Shown here in pieces: positions 18,985 through 28,837 of a DNA stretch of 64,000 bases. A program made the position numbers and the translations under genes. Where the stretch lies: NCBI RefSeq assembly GCF_022549495.1, contig NZ_JAKZGD010000007.1, positions 1 through 64,000 of the forward strand, written 5' to 3'. Under the pieces are notes generated by a model that saw only the letters and a list, made by a program, of their open reading frames with translations, made no database searches and had not been told where the DNA came from. This stretch comes from Acinetobacter sp. ANC 4805. GTDB taxonomy: Bacteria > Pseudomonadota > Gammaproteobacteria > Pseudomonadales > Moraxellaceae. Within the stretch, counting starts at the first letter, position 1, and each line of letters begins with the position of its first letter.

Positions 18985-20154
18985 TTAAAGAATGGCTTTG
19001 AGTCGTTTCACTACTTCTTCACATTGCGCTAAATCAGCGACCAATGCCATTCTGACATGACCTTCACCTGGGTTACCTTGTTCAGTATCACGAGACAAGT
19101 AACGACCCGGTAAAACTTTGATATGGGCTTTTTCCATCAACATTTTGGCAAAAGTTTCGTCATTATCAACTTTTAACCAATAATAAAAACCTGCATCAGG
19201 TTTTTGTAACGGTAGCAAATGTCCTAACTCCGTTTGGAATAAATCAAATTTAGCACGGTATTGTTGACGATTTTCTTCTACATGTGCCTCATCATTCCAT
19301 GCTGCAATCGAAGCCAATTGATGTTGAACAGGCATCGCAGCACCGTGATAAGTACGATATTGCAAATAGGGTTTTAAGAGTGCCGCATCACCTGCAACAA
19401 AACCAGAGCGCAAGCCCGGTAAGTTTGAACGTTTTGAAAGCGAATGGAATACGATACAGTTTTTATAATCATCACGCCCTATTTCAGCACAGACTTCTAA
19501 AAGACCAATTGGTGCTTGATCAAACCAAAGCTCTGAATAACATTCATCAGATGCAATCACAAAACCATATTGATCAGACAGCGCAATTAATTTTTTAAAC
19601 TGTTCTTTTGATAGTACTGTCCCTGTCGGATTACCCGGTGTACAAACGAATAATAATGCTGTTTTTTCCCAGACTTCCGCAGGAACAGCATCAAAGTCAC
19701 CTAAATAACCATTTTCTTCTGTGCAGTTGATAAAGTAAGGTTTTGCACCTGCAAGCAATGCTGCACCTTCATAAATCTGATAGAACGGATTTGGCATCAC
19801 GATATACGGTGCATCTTCACGTTTAATCAAGGCTTGTACAAAGGAGAAGATGCCTTCACGTGTACCAGAAACAGGCAAGATATGATTTTCCGCACTAATA
19901 TGATTCAGCTTGAAACGATTAGTGAGCCACTGTGCAATACTTTGGCGCAGCTCAGGTAAACCCTTGCTATTTGGATAAGTCGATAGATGCGCAAAATTAT
20001 CAATGATTGCTTGTTTAACGAACTCTGGTGCAGGATGTTTCGGTTCACCAATTGATAATGGAATCAATGGCAAATCGGCAGGCTGCACATCTTTAAAAAG
20101 TTGATTTAACTTTTCAAAAGGATAGGGATGCAATAAAGACAAACTAGAGTTCAT
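18985..20154 (-). CDS. dapC: Succinyldiaminopimelate aminotransferase
   Basis: 389 residues. Fold-type I PLP enzyme of the DapC group (lysine/peptidoglycan diaminopimelate pathway). The start LHPYPFEKLNQLF, IPLSIGEPKHPAPEFV, STYPNSKGLPELR, VCTPGNPTGTVLS, ASDECYSELWFD and the PLP lysine in FHSLSKRSNLPGLRSGFVAG are all family features. It lies 83 bp after glnD on the same strand, the usual glnD-dapC arrangement in gammaproteobacteria, and may be co-transcribed. Confidence 0.9.
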   Translation of the reverse strand: MNSSLSLLHPYPFEKLNQLFKDVQPADLPLIPLSIGEPKHPAPEFVKQAIIDNFAHLSTYPNSKGLPELRQSIAQWLTNRFKLNHISAENHILPVSGTREGIFSFVQALIKREDAPYIVMPNPFYQIYEGAALLAGAKPYFINCTEENGYLGDFDAVPAEVWEKTALLFVCTPGNPTGTVLSKEQFKKLIALSDQYGFVIASDECYSELWFDQAPIGLLEVCAEIGRDDYKNCIVFHSLSKRSNLPGLRSGFVAGDAALLKPYLQYRTYHGAAMPVQHQLASIAAWNDEAHVEENRQQYRAKFDLFQTELGHLLPLQKPDAGFYYWLKVDNDETFAKMLMEKAHIKVLPGRYLSRDTEQGNPGEGHVRMALVADLAQCEEVVKRLKAIL

Positions 20155-20237
20155 TTAAACAATTACCGAAAATAAGAATAACAAATCCCCTGAGAGGCGA
20201 CTAAAGCATCGCAACTTAGGGGGGATTCAGGGGTGTT

Positions 20238-22901
20238 TTAAGATGGATTACAAATTTGATTCGATGCTTCATCTAAAGCTGCTTTAAGCGTTTCCGCGAA
20301 AGCTTTCACCTCTTCATGGGTGAGTAATATACCGTTTTTCTTGGTCACAAAGAAAATATCTTCGGCTCTTTCACCTAGTGTTGCAATTCTTGCTGAGTGA
20401 ATATCCAAACCTTGGAGCATAAACAATGCCCCAATCCGAGCTAAGAGACCCGGTTGATCGAGTGTTGAGATTTCAACCATATGTTGTTGTAACGTCGGAT
20501 TCAGTACGATATCCACGGTATTTTGTACATCGAAATGACGTAAATGACGTGGAATGCGGCGTTGCATAATACCCGGATATTGATCTGAATGGCTCAGTGC
20601 ATCTACAAGGGCAGCTTTCACTTTACGTTCACGATCAGGGTCGGTGAGTAATGTGCCAAAACGATCAAGGACTAAGTAGGTGTCTAAACTAAATGAGGTG
20701 GTTGCGGTAATAATTCTTGCATCTTGAACATCAAGATTCATGCGATCTAAGACAGCAACCGTGGTCGCAAATAAGTTCGGTTGATCACGGGTATAAATAA
20801 AGATTTGAACGGCGTCATCCGCAGCATTACGGTGCGCACGTAATAAAACTAAAGGTTCAGGGTTATCGCCGTGTTGCAAAATTGCTTGGGTATGCCATGC
20901 AATTTCATTGGCTGATTCTTTAACAAAGTATTCATCACCAAGCTCTTGCCAAACTTTTTCGACTTCAGCGAGCGAGAAGTTATTAACCAATAATTCACTT
21001 GCAGCAAACTTGGTGTCTTCAATCAACATTTGATAGTCAACAGGACGACCCAAACCTGAACGAATCACATCACGCGCATAGGTATACAATTGGCGCATTA
21101 AAGAAGCACGCCACGTATTCCAAAGTTTTGGATTGGTGGCATTAATATCCGCCACAGTTAGGGTGTAGAGATAATCCAGATGCTCCATATCACCGACTTT
21201 TTCGGCAAATTCTTTGACTTCATCTGGATCAGAAATATCTTTTTTCTGTGCAGTGAGTGACATTAACAGGTGATTATTAATCAGCCACGCCACCAGTTTA
21301 CATTCACGTTCTGTAAAACCATGCGTGCGACAGAACTCGATGGCATCCAGTGCGCCTAACTCACTGTGATCACCGCCACGACCTTTGGCAATGTCATGGA
21401 AAATCGCTGCCATATAGACAATGTCATGGCGAGCAATACGCTGGAACACTGAGCTCACCACAGGGAATTCTTTGGCAAATTCAGGTTCTTTAAAACGGCT
21501 CAAATTGCGTAGTAATAATAAGGTGTGTGCGTCAACGGTGTAGATATGGAACAGATCATATTGCATCAGTCCCGTAATTTGTCCGAAAGCAGGAATGTAA
21601 TTGCCTAGAACGCCGTAACGTTTCATCGCCACCATCGTGTCGTATAGATGAGGTGAGCGGATAATCGACATAAACAGGGCTTGATGTTCTGGATTATCTC
21701 GGAATCTTTGATCAATCCGTTTTGCAGCAAGAACAAGTAGACGTAAAGTACGGGCACGGATACCTGCAATTTCAGGTCGATTTGCCAAAAGATAGAATAA
21801 TTCTAAAATGGCACTCGGTTCTTCTGAAAATACCTTGTGATGTTGTACCGCAAGTTTGCCATCTACAATTTTAAAATGATCATTGATGTCGATAATTTGA
21901 CGTTCATAATCGGGTAGGCGAGGTGTGATTACCGACTCATTGAAATAGGCAAGTAGCATTTCATTGAGGGTTGAAACTTGCTGGGCTGTTCGATAATAAC
22001 GTTTCATGAACTGTTCAACTGCAAAGTTAGCATGTTGACCTTCTTCACGAACATAACCAAATTTAGCAGCAATATCACGTTGATATTCAAACAATAAACG
22101 ATTTTCATCTCGTTTAGCAATACGGTGCAAATGGGTTCGGATTTCCCATAAGAAACTTTCTGCTTCCTCAAGTACAGCCAATTCGAATTCGGTAATAAAA
22201 CCTAGATGTACCAAATCATAAATGCGATTGACACGGAAATGACGTTTGGCAATCCAACCAATTTGATTAATATCACGGATACCACCAGGTGCATTTTTAA
22301 TATCAGGTTCTAAATTGCTTTCGGTATTGTTGTGCTGAGCATAACGCTTGGTTTGTTCTGCCATTTTGGCATCATAAAAGGTTTTATCCGTCCATGTTTG
22401 CGCAACGATACGGCGTGGCCATTTAGCCAGTTGTTCATTGCCTGTGATTAAACGTGCTTCAATCAGGGTCGATGCAACGGTTAAATCATTGGTTGCTTGT
22501 TCAACACAGTTTTGGATGGTACGAACGCTAATTCCTGGTTTGAAATTACCGACATCCCATAAAGAAGAAATAAAAGTAGAGATCAGTTTTTCTTGTTCTT
22601 CACTAATTTCATCTTCAGATAAAATCATAATGTCGGTATCGGAATATGGCAGCATTTCACGGCGACCATACCCTCCAACTGCAAATAAACCTAATTCGGT
22701 TTGATTTAATTCAGCATGATTCCATAGAAAAACTAAAGCTTCATCAATCGAATTAGATCGGGCCTTAATCACTTCACGAATGGTTTGCCCATTTTCATAG
22801 CTCTCTTGTAATTGCTTTTCTACATCTGTTCGCCATTGGTTAATGGCCTTAATATCATGATGACTCGTGACATAGTTCAACAAAGGAGATGTATTGATCA
22901 T
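20238..22901 (-). CDS. glnD: Bifunctional uridylyltransferase/uridylyl-removing enzyme GlnD
   Basis: 887 residues. Nitrogen sensor that uridylylates and deuridylylates PII proteins. Domains: N-terminal nucleotidyltransferase ([20 protein letters not shown] with the G-G/DxD motif), GlnD linker, HD phosphohydrolase ([20 protein letters not shown]) and two C-terminal ACT domains ([40 protein letters not shown]) that bind glutamine. A TTG six codons upstream is in frame; the ATG at 22901 gives the conserved [11 protein letters not shown] start. It lies 24 bp after purT on the same strand. Confidence 0.95.
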   Translation of the reverse strand: MINTSPLLNYVTSHHDIKAINQWRTDVEKQLQESYENGQTIREVIKARSNSIDEALVFLWNHAELNQTELGLFAVGGYGRREMLPYSDTDIMILSEDEISEEQEKLISTFISSLWDVGNFKPGISVRTIQNCVEQATNDLTVASTLIEARLITGNEQLAKWPRRIVAQTWTDKTFYDAKMAEQTKRYAQHNNTESNLEPDIKNAPGGIRDINQIGWIAKRHFRVNRIYDLVHLGFITEFELAVLEEAESFLWEIRTHLHRIAKRDENRLLFEYQRDIAAKFGYVREEGQHANFAVEQFMKRYYRTAQQVSTLNEMLLAYFNESVITPRLPDYERQIIDINDHFKIVDGKLAVQHHKVFSEEPSAILELFYLLANRPEIAGIRARTLRLLVLAAKRIDQRFRDNPEHQALFMSIIRSPHLYDTMVAMKRYGVLGNYIPAFGQITGLMQYDLFHIYTVDAHTLLLLRNLSRFKEPEFAKEFPVVSSVFQRIARHDIVYMAAIFHDIAKGRGGDHSELGALDAIEFCRTHGFTERECKLVAWLINNHLLMSLTAQKKDISDPDEVKEFAEKVGDMEHLDYLYTLTVADINATNPKLWNTWRASLMRQLYTYARDVIRSGLGRPVDYQMLIEDTKFAASELLVNNFSLAEVEKVWQELGDEYFVKESANEIAWHTQAILQHGDNPEPLVLLRAHRNAADDAVQIFIYTRDQPNLFATTVAVLDRMNLDVQDARIITATTSFSLDTYLVLDRFGTLLTDPDRERKVKAALVDALSHSDQYPGIMQRRIPRHLRHFDVQNTVDIVLNPTLQQHMVEISTLDQPGLLARIGALFMLQGLDIHSARIATLGERAEDIFFVTKKNGILLTHEEVKAFAETLKAALDEASNQICNPS

Positions 22902-22925
22902 GAAAATGGGTCTACTCAATTTAGG

Positions 22926-24134
22926 TTAAGAGTTCGTTTGTACAATCACTTGGTCAGCAGCTTGTTTTGCTAGCTCACGGGCAAGATCTGTCGTTTCAGC
23001 ACGGGCAGTTGCAACCCCCATACGACGGCGTTTAAAGCCTTCAGGCTTACCAAATAAACGTAAGTCAGTATTTGGATTGGTTAAAGCAAGATTCACGCCA
23101 GTAAAGCTGAGGTTATTCGCATCTACACCTGCATAAATCACGGCACTTGCCGCAGTACTATGGCGAGCTGTATTGACAGGCAAACCTAAAATAGCACGTG
23201 CATGCAGTTCAAATTCACTTTGGAATTGTGAAGCTAAAGTCACGAGACCCGTATCATGTGGGCGAGGAGAGACTTCACTAAACCAAACTTTATCGCCTTT
23301 GATAAATAGTTCTACCCCAAAGATACCACAGCCACCTAATGCTGTTGTTGCTTTGTGTGCAATACGTTTTGATTCTTGCAATGCTGCCGCTGTCATTGGT
23401 TGAGGCTGCCAGCTTTCAACATAGTCGCCCGCATCTTGACGGTGTCCAATTGGATCGCAGAAATGAGTTTCGATTTCGCCAGTCTGTGGGTTTTTTGCAC
23501 GGACTGTTAGTAGGGTGATTTCAAAGTCAAAATCAATTTGTGATTCAATAATCACCGTGCCTTGATTGACACGACCGCCTTGCATTGCATATTCCCAAGC
23601 GGCATCAACTTCATCAAAGCTTTTAACACGTGATTGACCCTTGCCAGATGAAGACATCACAGGTTTTACAAAGTTTGGATAACCAATGTCATCACATGCA
23701 GCACGGAAGCTTTCTAAAGTATTGGCAAAGCGATAAGCAGAGGTGGGTAAACCGAGTTCTTCAGCAGCTAAACGACGAATTCCTTCTCGGTTCATCGTAA
23801 GATTCACTGCCTTAGCTGACGGAATGACCGTCGCCGTTTGACTTTGCTCAATTTCCACGAGCACTTCAGTTGCAATCGCTTCAATTTCAGGAACGATTAA
23901 ATTGGGTTTAATTGTTTCAATGAGTTGTTTTAACTCAGTTGGATCAGCCATATTCAAGGTATAAGAGAAATGCGCAACTTGCATGGCTGGTGCATGATCA
24001 TAACGATCCGCAGCATGAACTTCGACACCTAAGCGTTGTAAAGAAATCACAACTTCTTTACCAAGCTCCCCAGAACCTAACAGTAAAACCTTAAATGCAG
24101 AAGATTGAAGTGGAGTTCCAAGAGTGACGCTCAT
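22926..24134 (-). CDS. purT: Formate-dependent phosphoribosylglycinamide formyltransferase
   Basis: 402 residues. ATP-grasp enzyme using formate for the third step of purine synthesis. The N-terminal Rossmann part ([20 protein letters not shown]), the conserved [20 protein letters not shown], the ATP-grasp lid ([14 protein letters not shown]), metal/ATP segment ([11 protein letters not shown]), [13 protein letters not shown] and the C-terminal [15 protein letters not shown] are all present. It is the first gene of a purT-glnD-dapC run. Confidence 0.95.
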   Translation of the reverse strand: MSVTLGTPLQSSAFKVLLLGSGELGKEVVISLQRLGVEVHAADRYDHAPAMQVAHFSYTLNMADPTELKQLIETIKPNLIVPEIEAIATEVLVEIEQSQTATVIPSAKAVNLTMNREGIRRLAAEELGLPTSAYRFANTLESFRAACDDIGYPNFVKPVMSSSGKGQSRVKSFDEVDAAWEYAMQGGRVNQGTVIIESQIDFDFEITLLTVRAKNPQTGEIETHFCDPIGHRQDAGDYVESWQPQPMTAAALQESKRIAHKATTALGGCGIFGVELFIKGDKVWFSEVSPRPHDTGLVTLASQFQSEFELHARAILGLPVNTARHSTAASAVIYAGVDANNLSFTGVNLALTNPNTDLRLFGKPEGFKRRRMGVATARAETTDLARELAKQAADQVIVQTNS

Positions 24135-24264
24135 GCGTGTAATCCTATCCTGAGTAATTTGTAGTTAAGCATAGCAGAACTTTTTACTGAATTAAGCTTG
24201 TCTGATACAAAAAAAACATGGTTTTGTTAGACAAAAAATGTGAATAACAACAACGTTGCTCTGT

Positions 24265-24654
24265 TTAAACATCGACTTGATAGTTAAGTCGTAATTCATC
24301 TGCATTTTGACCACGGATTCCCCAATTTGATTTTGGTGTTTCAAAAATTGTAATTTCAATATCTTGAGGGGAAATACCGCATTGTTGTTGGATATTAGAA
24401 AAGATGGTTTGAATGAAATGTTTTTTCGTAGCGATTGTTCTGCCCTCGAACATTGAAATTTCAATAATCAAATAATGTTCACTTCGGTCATTTGGATAAA
24501 TAAAATCTTCTGTTGCCAACGCAATAAAGCGCTGAAATTTCTTCTCTCTAGGATAGTTTAAGCTTGTGACCAATGCTTGATGAATTGCATCTGACAGTTG
24601 GCTTCTAAACTGATCAATCGTTTGGCGTAGTGCGTAAATTTTTATTTGTGACAT
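24265..24654 (-). CDS. Tautomerase-fold protein lacking the catalytic Pro1
   Basis: 129 residues, the length of the fused-type tautomerase_2/malonate-semialdehyde-decarboxylase-like group. Family landmarks: KIYALRQTIDQFRSQLSDAI, KFQRFIALATEDFIYP, LIIEISMFEGRTIATKKHFI and IFETPKSNWGIRGQ. In this superfamily the residue after the initiator Met is the catalytic proline; here codon 2 is TCA (Ser), so the protein reads MSQIKIYA. Either the activity uses other residues or it is a non-Pro1 divergent member. Monocistronic by spacing. Confidence 0.75.
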   Translation of the reverse strand: MSQIKIYALRQTIDQFRSQLSDAIHQALVTSLNYPREKKFQRFIALATEDFIYPNDRSEHYLIIEISMFEGRTIATKKHFIQTIFSNIQQQCGISPQDIEITIFETPKSNWGIRGQNADELRLNYQVDV

Positions 24655-24849
24655 AAGTCGATGGTTCCAAAATTAAGTTCCAAGATTTTCTGTTCAGGTG
24701 ATTGCTTTATTCACGTACTTTAAATGATATTGGTATGAAATCAATTCTTTAGAAAATAGCTTGTTATATGGGGTAAATCAGTAACAATGATTGAGTATTG
24801 TCGCTGAATTGACTAGCATAATGCCCAAATGTTTCATTGGTGATTTGAT

Positions 24850-25314
24850 ATGTTTAATACAAAAACTCATGTAGCAACAATCATGTTGTTCAGCAGCCTT
24901 TTATTGACTGCATGTGATCATTCAAGCAATGAGCCAGAGAAAAAAGTGGAGATTAAACCAGCGCCAAAACTTAATAATGATGCAACGACATATGCACGCG
25001 CTGCTTGGAAGTTAATTAATCAAATTGATTCAATTGTTTATAATAGACAAACTGCTGAGATTGAAGAAAAAGTTAGAAAACCTTTGCGTCAGCTCAGTAC
25101 TGATTGGCGAATTAATGTGAAGATGACTGATTCTGTGACTGAAGGGAAATATGCGCTGTGTCGTAAAGCTTTGACTAGTCTTGATACTTGGGCAAGGGAT
25201 GTAAAAGATAATTCGAGTTCATCGGCTCAAAAGCAAGCTGACTATGAGCGTGATAAAGCACAGTGCAAAGATGCGATTGATAACCCAGCTTTAGGAAATA
25301 CATCGCCAAAATAA
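24850..25314 (+). CDS. Small putative lipoprotein
   Basis: 154 residues. The signal peptide ends in a lipobox (LLLTAC, Cys22). The mature part is charged and helical, with two further cysteines (LCRKALTSLD; AQCKDAIDNP) that could form a disulfide. No recognised domain. It stands alone between divergent and convergent neighbours. Confidence 0.6.
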   Translation: MFNTKTHVATIMLFSSLLLTACDHSSNEPEKKVEIKPAPKLNNDATTYARAAWKLINQIDSIVYNRQTAEIEEKVRKPLRQLSTDWRINVKMTDSVTEGKYALCRKALTSLDTWARDVKDNSSSSAQKQADYERDKAQCKDAIDNPALGNTSPK

Positions 25315-25319
25315 TAAAA

Positions 25320-25340
25320 AGCGAGATGATGAATCTCGCT
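25320..25340 (-). terminator. Intrinsic terminator of the small secreted-protein gene
   Basis: Stem AGCGAGAT / ATCTCGCT, loop TCATC in minus-strand sense, followed on the minus strand by a T-rich tract (TTTTTATTATTTT). It lies about 30 bp past the minus-strand stop at 25372. Confidence 0.75.
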
Positions 25341-25371
25341 TCAGCTGGTTAAAGCTATCATGAGTTTGGGG

Positions 25372-25656
25372 TTATGACGTTTTTGCTGCTTCCTGCTTGA
25401 TTTGAGTGGTTGATGTTGTTGCTGCTTTTTTAGTATCCGATGACATTTTCATGCTGTCATGTTTCATCGCATCTTTTGCTTTCGTTGTTTCTTTTTGGGT
25501 TTTTACGACATTTGCTGCTACACACTTGCCACCTTTATGGTTTGGCCCTGTGCCACCTTGTAATTGAGTGCCTTTCGGGCAGGCAAATGCACTTGCACTT
25601 AATACGGTGAATAAGCCTGCTGTTAAAATTGTTGCGACTTTTTTCATGGTTGTCAT
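25372..25656 (-). CDS. Small secreted protein, Lys/Thr-rich
   Basis: 94 residues with a clear signal peptide (ATILTAGLFTVLSASAFA) followed by a short cysteine pair region (CPKGTQLQGG ... GGKC) and a low-complexity Lys/Thr/Ala/Met tail. No domain recognised. A second ATG three codons in is an equally possible start. The basic tail suggests a periplasmic, possibly metal- or polyanion-binding peptide, which is speculation. Confidence 0.55.
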   Translation of the reverse strand: MTTMKKVATILTAGLFTVLSASAFACPKGTQLQGGTGPNHKGGKCVAANVVKTQKETTKAKDAMKHDSMKMSSDTKKAATTSTTQIKQEAAKTS

Positions 25657-25862
25657 CTGAATGAGCTAAGCGATAGTGCTTAGCATTAATCTAGATGAAT
25701 TTATAACAACAAAGCAGGTTGATTTTGTTAATAATTTTAATTGATGCGTAGTGTTTTATAGCGAGAGTTTATCTTTTAATTTATGTTTAAGATTAACAAG
25801 ATATTGGAGTGAAGAAAGCGATTGCTAAACTTTAAAATAAGATAAAATCATAGCGATATTTT

Positions 25863-26567
25863 TTATTCTTTTAAATAACCAACGATGGCTAATTTTTTTA
25901 ACTTTTCAAGATCAAGCACCTCTATTTTTTTAAAGCCAAGTTGAATGATCCCTTGTTTTTCAAATACATTCAATTCTTGATTCACTGTTTGTCTGGAAAT
26001 CGTCAGCATATTGGCAAGTTGATCTTGTGAAATTTGAATATTGAAATCTTGAATAGAAGAACGGTTGCCATAGCCTTCAAGTATAAATAACAAGCGTTGT
26101 GCAAGGCGTTGGCTAATACTTTGAGTCTGAATTGCAATTTGTTCTAAAAAGACATAACGAAGTTTTTGACTGGTGAGCAATGCAAAGTAGTACCAGTAAT
26201 AAGGATTTTGGAGTAGAAATGCGTTAAGTGGTTGTGCTGGAATCTGTAAAACGATACTTTTTTTAAGTGCAATAGCATCATGGGAACGCAGTTGTTGGTC
26301 GATTAGTGAAATCTCACCAAACCACATGATAGGTTCTGCAATTGCAGCAATTGCTTCATTCCCATTGACGTCGATATAGCCCAAACTAATCGATCCTTCA
26401 AGCACACCATAAACACCATCAAAAATGTCTTGGGCATGAAACACGGCAGTGTTTTTTTCTATGCTATGTTTTTTACCATGTTCAATAATAAAGTTTTGGA
26501 ATGGTTCAGCGAGATGACTAAACCAAGAATTTTGCTGCAAATTTTTAATATAAATTGCATCTAACAC
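25863..26567 (-). CDS. Crp/Fnr family transcriptional regulator
   Basis: 234 residues. N-terminal cyclic-nucleotide-binding beta-roll (VFHAQDIFDGVYGVLEGSIS; EAIAAIAEPIMWFGEISLID) and a C-terminal Crp-type winged HTH (ISQDQLANMLTISRQTVNQE). There are no clustered N-terminal cysteines as in Fnr, and the phosphate-binding Arg of true cAMP receptors is not obvious, so the ligand is unknown. The start is GTG with AAGGA 6 nt upstream. Divergent from the Mpo1-like gene; an 18-bp Crp-type palindrome lies between them. Confidence 0.85.
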   Translation of the reverse strand: MLDAIYIKNLQQNSWFSHLAEPFQNFIIEHGKKHSIEKNTAVFHAQDIFDGVYGVLEGSISLGYIDVNGNEAIAAIAEPIMWFGEISLIDQQLRSHDAIALKKSIVLQIPAQPLNAFLLQNPYYWYYFALLTSQKLRYVFLEQIAIQTQSISQRLAQRLLFILEGYGNRSSIQDFNIQISQDQLANMLTISRQTVNQELNVFEKQGIIQLGFKKIEVLDLEKLKKLAIVGYLKE

Positions 26568-26595
26568 AACATTTCCTTTGTAAAAATAAATCTAT

Positions 26596-26613
26596 TTGTC
26601 AGCTATATGACAA
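26596..26613. promoter_or_regulatory. Crp/Fnr-type operator palindrome
   Basis: TTGTCA-N6-TGACAA is a perfect two-fold site with the 6-bp spacer used by Crp-family dimers, in the intergenic space between the regulator gene and the divergent Mpo1-like gene. Probable autoregulation and/or control of the neighbour. Confidence 0.6.
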
Positions 26614-26672
26614 CTTCATCCAATCATTTCTTATAGATTAACAGCATAAACTAATTATATGAGGAATGAGCA

Positions 26673-27206
26673 ATGACAAATTTGGAACGTCAACTCAGCC
26701 AATATGCTGCTTATCATTTAGATCGAAATAATATTATGACCCATTTTGTGGGGATTCCTTTAATTGTTTTCTCAATCTTATGTTTAACTGCGCGAGCAGG
26801 CATCGAGATATCAGGTTTTCCTATGACATTGGCAATGCTGCTCATTGTTTTAAGTAGTATTTATTATCTTACACTCGATAAGCTATTTGGCACTTTAATG
26901 CTGCTTTTGTTGGTATTGGCTTATCCTTTTTCAGTAAAAATTGCAGCTTTATCCATGTGGAGTTGGTTAGGTGCGAGCGTTGGTATTTTTGTTGTAGGCT
27001 GGGTCTTTCAGTTTGTAGGACATTATTTTGAAAAGAAAAAACCTGCTTTTGTTGATGACCTGATTGGTTTGGCAATTGGTCCATTGTTCGTTTTAGCTGA
27101 GTTCGTATTCTTACTGGGTTTCCGTAAACCATTACATCAGCGTATTTTGAAAGAAGCTGAAAGCAAACGTGCCGCGATGGATATGAAAGTCCAAACTGCA
27201 TCTTAA
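26673..27206 (+). CDS. Mpo1-like (DUF962) membrane protein
   Basis: 177 residues. Matches the Mpo1/YGL010w family, whose yeast member is an Fe(II)-dependent dioxygenase of 2-hydroxy fatty acids. Conserved start (YAAYHLDRNNIMTHFVGIPL with the first His pair), four to five hydrophobic segments, and the C-terminal signature WVFQFVGHYFEKKKPAFVDD followed by GPLFVLAEFVFLLG. The conserved histidines (HLD, THF, GHYFEK) are intact. Enzymatic activity is inferred from the family only. Divergent from a Crp/Fnr regulator. Confidence 0.85.
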   Translation: MTNLERQLSQYAAYHLDRNNIMTHFVGIPLIVFSILCLTARAGIEISGFPMTLAMLLIVLSSIYYLTLDKLFGTLMLLLLVLAYPFSVKIAALSMWSWLGASVGIFVVGWVFQFVGHYFEKKKPAFVDDLIGLAIGPLFVLAEFVFLLGFRKPLHQRILKEAESKRAAMDMKVQTAS

Positions 27207-27222
27207 GCCCAGATAATTTTAA

Positions 27223-27256
27223 AAGAGCCGAGATCATTTAGATTTCGGTTTTTTTA
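27223..27256 (+). terminator. Intrinsic terminator of the Mpo1-like gene
   Basis: Stem AGCCGAGATC / GATTTCGGTT (two G-T pairs) followed by T7, 17 bp past the stop codon. Confidence 0.65.
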
Positions 27257-27339
27257 TTGCAATAAATAGATCATTTAAAATGTGCGATCAGCTTGTTATG
27301 CTGAATGGTCTTTAACCCAAGATTTATATTTAAAAGCAA

Positions 27340-27915
27340 ATGACAGGACTTTACGAATATTGGTCATTACCGCACAAGTTAAGCATTAAATGTCCATCAT
27401 GTCAGCGCAAAGCGAGTTTTGAATTTGCTCGATTAGCCAAGATTCAACTCAAAAAAGATATCGAGTATTTTCAGCAACATTCAGATTTTGAATATCAGCG
27501 TTTTCAGGATAGTTGTGGTGGTTATTGGAATGCTGCTTTTTACTATCCTAATTTATCGGTTGATCTTCAGCAGATTCACGATTTACCTGAGACCTATGAT
27601 GTACAAAAATGGTCTGTGGCTTATTCTTTAATGAATAAAGGAGGTGTAGTGTGTGAGTCTTGTGATTGTCGTCAAAAACATGAACTGAATTGGCAGAATG
27701 ATGCTTATTATGTGGTGATGTATAGACAACAAGTGCTATGGGCATTTCATCGTGAAGCGGCGATTGATCTCTATGACTATTTAAAAGAAGATTTACGCGA
27801 TCATAAAAAATATCGCCACTCCTTCTTTTTATTGCATATTCCGACGATTTTTAAACAGAAGAAGGCAAGGGTGCATGTGACCAAACAATTACAGAAATTA
27901 TTAAAAAATCAGTAA
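27340..27915 (+). CDS. Hypothetical protein with two CxxC-type cysteine pairs
   Basis: 191 residues, unrecognised. An N-terminal CPSC motif (SIKCPSCQRKASFEFARL) and a second CESCDC cluster near residue 106 (GVVCESCDCRQKHEL) could together hold a zinc ion (split zinc ribbon). The rest is aromatic-rich (DAYYVVMYRQQVLWAFHREA) with a basic C-terminus. Soluble, probably cytosolic. No operon partner. Its stop codon lies inside the terminator stem that follows. Confidence 0.65.
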   Translation: MTGLYEYWSLPHKLSIKCPSCQRKASFEFARLAKIQLKKDIEYFQQHSDFEYQRFQDSCGGYWNAAFYYPNLSVDLQQIHDLPETYDVQKWSVAYSLMNKGGVVCESCDCRQKHELNWQNDAYYVVMYRQQVLWAFHREAAIDLYDYLKEDLRDHKKYRHSFFLLHIPTIFKQKKARVHVTKQLQKLLKNQ

Positions 27916-27934
27916 GACAAAATTACTGATTTTT
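27904..27934. terminator. Bidirectional terminator between convergent genes
   Basis: 12-bp perfect stem AAAAATCAGTAA / TTACTGATTTTT, loop GACAAAA. The upstream arm contains the TAA of the preceding gene. Confidence 0.75.
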
Positions 27935-27943
27935 AGTGTCATT

Positions 27944-28732
27944 TTAGGCGTAGACTGCAACAAATTCCTTGATGATTTGAACAATCAGTTGCGGTTTTTC
28001 TCGATGAGGAACGTGTCCACACGCTTCAATCAAATGTAATTCAGCATCTGCATATTGGGCTAATCGTTCAGGTTGCGCTAAGCTACCGTATTCATCATTG
28101 TGACCATGAATGGCGAGCAATTTTGTTTGTAATACTTTGAGGTCATTGTCCAGATTCCAATTGCGAAATGCAGGTGAAAGCCATGTTTCAGTCCAAGCAT
28201 CCAAAACCCATTGTGCTTTTTCTGCATGATATTTTTTGAGTTTTTGCAATTGTTCAGGCTGTTGGAACATCTGTTTTGCATCAGAAACGGCATCTAAGGT
28301 CTTTTGTTCAATATATGCCTGAGCTGCTTCCGTAATCACCGCAACGCATTTGAATGGATATTGAGCTGCAAAGCTGACCGCCATGCCACCACCAACACTA
28401 TGACCCAGTGCAATCACTTGTGAGATTTCAAGCTGATCTAAAAGTTCAGCAGCAACTTGAGCTTCTTGTTGGATAAAATCGGTAGAGAGTTGTGTGTCGC
28501 TTGCATCAGATTGTCCAAAGCCGTGACGATCATAGGCAATAATCATGCGATTAGTTTTGATGCAAAGTTGTTCAGGAAAATCTCGCCATAGTTGCACGCA
28601 GCCTAAAGAGTCATGGAATAATAAAATCGGAATTTGTTTGTTTGGTTCAGTTTGTTGTGGCTGCCATATCTTTACAAAAAGATTGCCTTCAATGGTTGAT
28701 ATGATTTTTTCAACTATTTCAAAGTGTTGCAT
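27944..28732 (-). CDS. Alpha/beta hydrolase
   Basis: 262 residues. Classical alpha/beta hydrolase: oxyanion region LLFHDSLGCVQLWRDFP, RMIIAYDRHGFGQSD, nucleophile elbow LGHSVGGGMAVSFA, acid in LAIHGHNDEYGSL and catalytic His in IEACGHVPHREKP. No secretion signal. The frame extends 17 codons upstream, but GGAG lies 9 nt before the ATG at 28732, which starts at the conserved N-terminal strand. Substrate unknown. Divergent from an AraC-family regulator, which may control it. Confidence 0.8.
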   Translation of the reverse strand: MQHFEIVEKIISTIEGNLFVKIWQPQQTEPNKQIPILLFHDSLGCVQLWRDFPEQLCIKTNRMIIAYDRHGFGQSDASDTQLSTDFIQQEAQVAAELLDQLEISQVIALGHSVGGGMAVSFAAQYPFKCVAVITEAAQAYIEQKTLDAVSDAKQMFQQPEQLQKLKKYHAEKAQWVLDAWTETWLSPAFRNWNLDNDLKVLQTKLLAIHGHNDEYGSLAQPERLAQYADAELHLIEACGHVPHREKPQLIVQIIKEFVAVYA

Positions 28733-28837
28733 GGTAAGATGCTCCAAATGTATAAATTGAATATCAGAATAGTTAAAAACCATTGTGTGATATAGATATA
28801 ATCATGACGATCAATAGTCTGATCGTGCCATATCGAA

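Noticed and set aside
24192..24464. 90-codon minus-strand frame overlapping the tautomerase gene
   Set aside because: Out-of-frame shadow of the tautomerase-fold gene with no ribosome-binding site or domain.
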